Position numbers and translations under genes: made by a program. A DNA stretch of 64,000 nucleotides from Euryodendron excelsum (lineage: Eukaryota; Streptophyta; Magnoliopsida; Ericales; Pentaphylacaceae): positions 44,223,501 to 44,287,500 of the forward strand of contig CM065387.1 of NCBI GenBank assembly GCA_033060915.1, written 5' to 3'. This document shows, one piece after another, positions 62,176-64,000 of the stretch. Each line of letters starts with the position of its first letter. Within the stretch, counting starts at the first letter, position 1. The notes under the pieces were generated by a model, which worked only from the letters and a program-made list of their open reading frames with translations, ran no database searches and was not told the DNA's origin.

Positions 62176-62890
62176 GGTAGATGTTTGTTATTTTCAGAAA
62201 TTCATGCATTGGGTATTGCTTCATCTGGAAATTGAAAGCACCTTCAAAAGCCATCTTTATCTACTGGTTAGCCTTATTAGAAAAATTGAAAACCAAAGTG
62301 TTATTAGCTAACATATCATGTTTGGGCCTAGAGCCTGACACTAATTGTGCTTTGTGTAAAACTCATCCAGAATCCTCAGATCACCTCCTACTGCAGTGCA
62401 TATTCTCTTGGAAGGTCTGATCAGGCCTACTAGATTGGTGGGGTCTACAGTGGGTATGTCCAATGAATCTAAAGTCCTTTACAAATTGGTGGTTTGGATT
62501 CAAGTTTACACCTCTTAAGAGGTCAGTTTGGGGCTCCTTGTTTGTTACAGTAATTTGGAACTTATGGAAAGCCAAGAACGATGCTATCTTCAATCAATCC
62601 CAGCCAGGTTGCTATGATTTAATTGAAAACATCAAAGTACTCACAGCTCTTTGGTCCAAGGCAGAGTTATTTAATGAGTCCTTTAGTTTTTATGATTTTA
62701 TTTATTATATTCAATGTCTTGTAGGGTAAAAGTTGGTCACTTGCCAGCTATCTTTGTTCCCTCTGGAGCTATGGGCTAATAGCATCCTTTTTTGCCTGGC
62801 TGTTGCTAGTGCAGCTTTGGATACTTCACTGTATTTTTCTCCCCTATTAATGCATTCTTCTTTTGCTGCTCAAAAAAAAAAAAAAAAAAA
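62176..62890 (+). mobile_element. LINE-E, 3' end of a second LINE
   Basis: Pieces of the C-terminal domain are visible: FIWKLKAPSKAIFIYWLALL, CALCKTHPESSDHLLLQC (zinc-binding pattern) and, after a stop, FVTVIWNLWKAKNDAIFN. A stretch of 3' sequence follows, ending in about 20 A at 62871-62890. It resembles the C terminus of LINE-A more than LINE-D. The left end lies at or near the LINE-D target duplication. No duplication of its own was found. Confidence 0.8.
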
Positions 62891-62944
62891 GCATGCTTGC
62901 TTATTAAGCATATGCATGAGGCATGTTTGCTTATTAATCTTATT

Positions 62945-63204
62945 GTAAAAGTTCAACTTTGAAGACATGGAAAGGGGAATAAGATAACCCAACCTGAACT
63001 TCAATTCATTAAGAAAAACACATGCCCTGGATGAGTATTTGTAGTACAACCAAATTGGGGCTTGAACTATATCACTTGCAAGGCCAGGCTCCATGCCCAT
63101 TGAGCTCATACCGCCACAGGCGCAAGCAAGAACCTTTATTTTTGGAGATATTACACTAAAACTCAACCTAAATATGCTCTCCCTCTCTTATCTTTTCCTA
63201 ATTC
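62945..63204 (-). repeat. PG3 3' flank, shared with PG1 and PG2
   Basis: AAGGGGAATAAGATAAC, GTACAACCAAATTGGGGCTT, CACTTGCAAGGCCAGGCTCC and CTCATACCGCCACAGGC lie in the same order as downstream of PG1, which it matches better than PG2. Confidence 0.85.
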
Positions 63205-64000
63205 CTACAAGCAGCTAGTGGGCTGGAGTAAACCAGCAGCAGTTCCTCCAGCATTAACACATGAAGCTTGGGCTGGTTGATTCCTATAGGTGATGGCTAC
63301 ATCTTCCAACCGTATCCTGCTGCATGGATATTGTTTACTGCAATCAAATTTCACAGCTACTTCTGTTGCTGATGAACCATGAATGTCCTGATATGTGACG
63401 TCGCTAATCTTTACTCCCGACACCTGCATGCATGCCAAATAAGAAGTTAGAGGAAAATAAATAGTTAAGTTTGTCAAGTTCTTGCAAGAAGGCCAGGTAG
63501 TCTTATGTACAAACACTAATGTTAATAATGGGTTTAAACCAAACTAAAATAAGCCTTCCTGATGTCAAGTTGGGTTTTCATATTGGGATTAGGAGGAAGA
63601 GGAGCTTGATTCAGCTACCTAAATGTATAACCTTAAGAAACCTTACCTGATTGGGGCAATTTTTGTTGCCTGGGCAGTAATTTTGGTCGATGATGAGGGG
63701 GTTTTGGACATTGACCATAGTAACATGCTGGAAGAGTACACCGCTAACAAATCCATTGCTGGGCATGCCCCATGTCTTTATCCTCACACCATTTTGCGTA
63801 CCCCGAAACGTAGCTGTTTTAACAGTCACATTTTGCACACCAGGTTCTTGCAAGTCCTTTCCTAGACTCCCAATGCTGCACCAACCATACCAAACAATAA
63901 GTCCATTAACGAAATGAATTATGTAATTATTCGGTCATTGGAATTAATTGTAGGTATAGATAACTCTTACCTAATGCCGTGGCCAGGGCCGCAGGCAATG
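63205..64000 (-). CDS. PG3: polygalacturonase (GH28), 3' part, cut by the window edge
   Basis: Visible exons are 64000-63971 (end of exon 2, with ACGPGHGI), 63875-63647 (exon 3) and 63423-63205 (exon 4, stop at 63205). The 229- and 219-nt lengths of exons 3 and 4 are identical to those of PG1 and PG2, and all visible splice sites are GT/AG. The GHG and RIKTW motifs of GH28 are intact. Exon 4 ends LLQPTSCL. Nothing visible suggests inactivation, but motifs NTDG and GDDC and the signal peptide lie outside the window. Same strand as PG1 and PG2, so it is the next member of the tandem array. Confidence 0.9.

Overview
The window looks like repeat-rich nuclear DNA of a flowering plant, most likely a eudicot. 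It has GT-AG introns, a glycoside hydrolase family 28 polygalacturonase family, plant L1-type LINEs with a zinc-binding RT domain, LTR elements primed by tRNA-Asp, a CACTA transposon and MITEs. There is no operon structure, CRISPR array or rRNA, and I recognised no tRNA gene. The species cannot be fixed from this sequence alone.

The only recognisable host genes are three polygalacturonases in tandem, all on the minus strand. PG1 (21505-23827) is probably a pseudogene. PG2 (51420-53713) is intact and predicts 391 residues in four exons. PG3 (63205 to the window edge) is partial, with the last exons present. The three share exon lengths (290, 229 and 219 nt for exons 2-4) and a conserved 3' flank. 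Sequence upstream of PG1 (39.1-48.5 kb, minus insertions) and of PG2 (55.1-57.5 kb) is also paralogous, so whole gene-plus-promoter units were duplicated.

Most of the rest is transposon in transposon. From 1 to 21.2 kb there is a partial LTR, a CACTA-like fragment, the 5' end of an LTR element (LARD-A), and a minus-strand LINE (LINE-A, 5433-9038 plus 20966-21215). LINE-A is split at the start of its endonuclease by a second LTR element (LARD-2, 9039-20960). LARD-2 itself carries two insertions with perfect 5-bp target duplications (10132-12252 and 13238-18056). From 24 to 39 kb a minus-strand LINE (LINE-B) is split by a plus-strand LINE (LINE-C), which is split by an LTR insertion (27972-30401). 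A full two-LTR non-autonomous element (LARD-1, 32091-39063) lies next to them. From 41.6 to 46.7 kb a MITE is followed by a 4.5-kb CACTA element with internal 171-bp tandem repeats. From 49 to 51 kb there is a long-TIR element. From 55.7 to 62.9 kb there are a MITE, a divergent LTR, and two 5'-truncated LINEs, one with a 13-bp target duplication.

The LARD family carries no gag-pol that I can recognise, but it has a conserved open frame of about 390 codons on the element's sense strand. I found no convincing new functional system. The best leads are the lesions in PG1, the one-LTR LARD-2 insertion, the conserved LARD frame, and the clustered CCGTTCGAACGG-like motifs in the LTRs. Coordinates of repeat boundaries without a target duplication are approximate.
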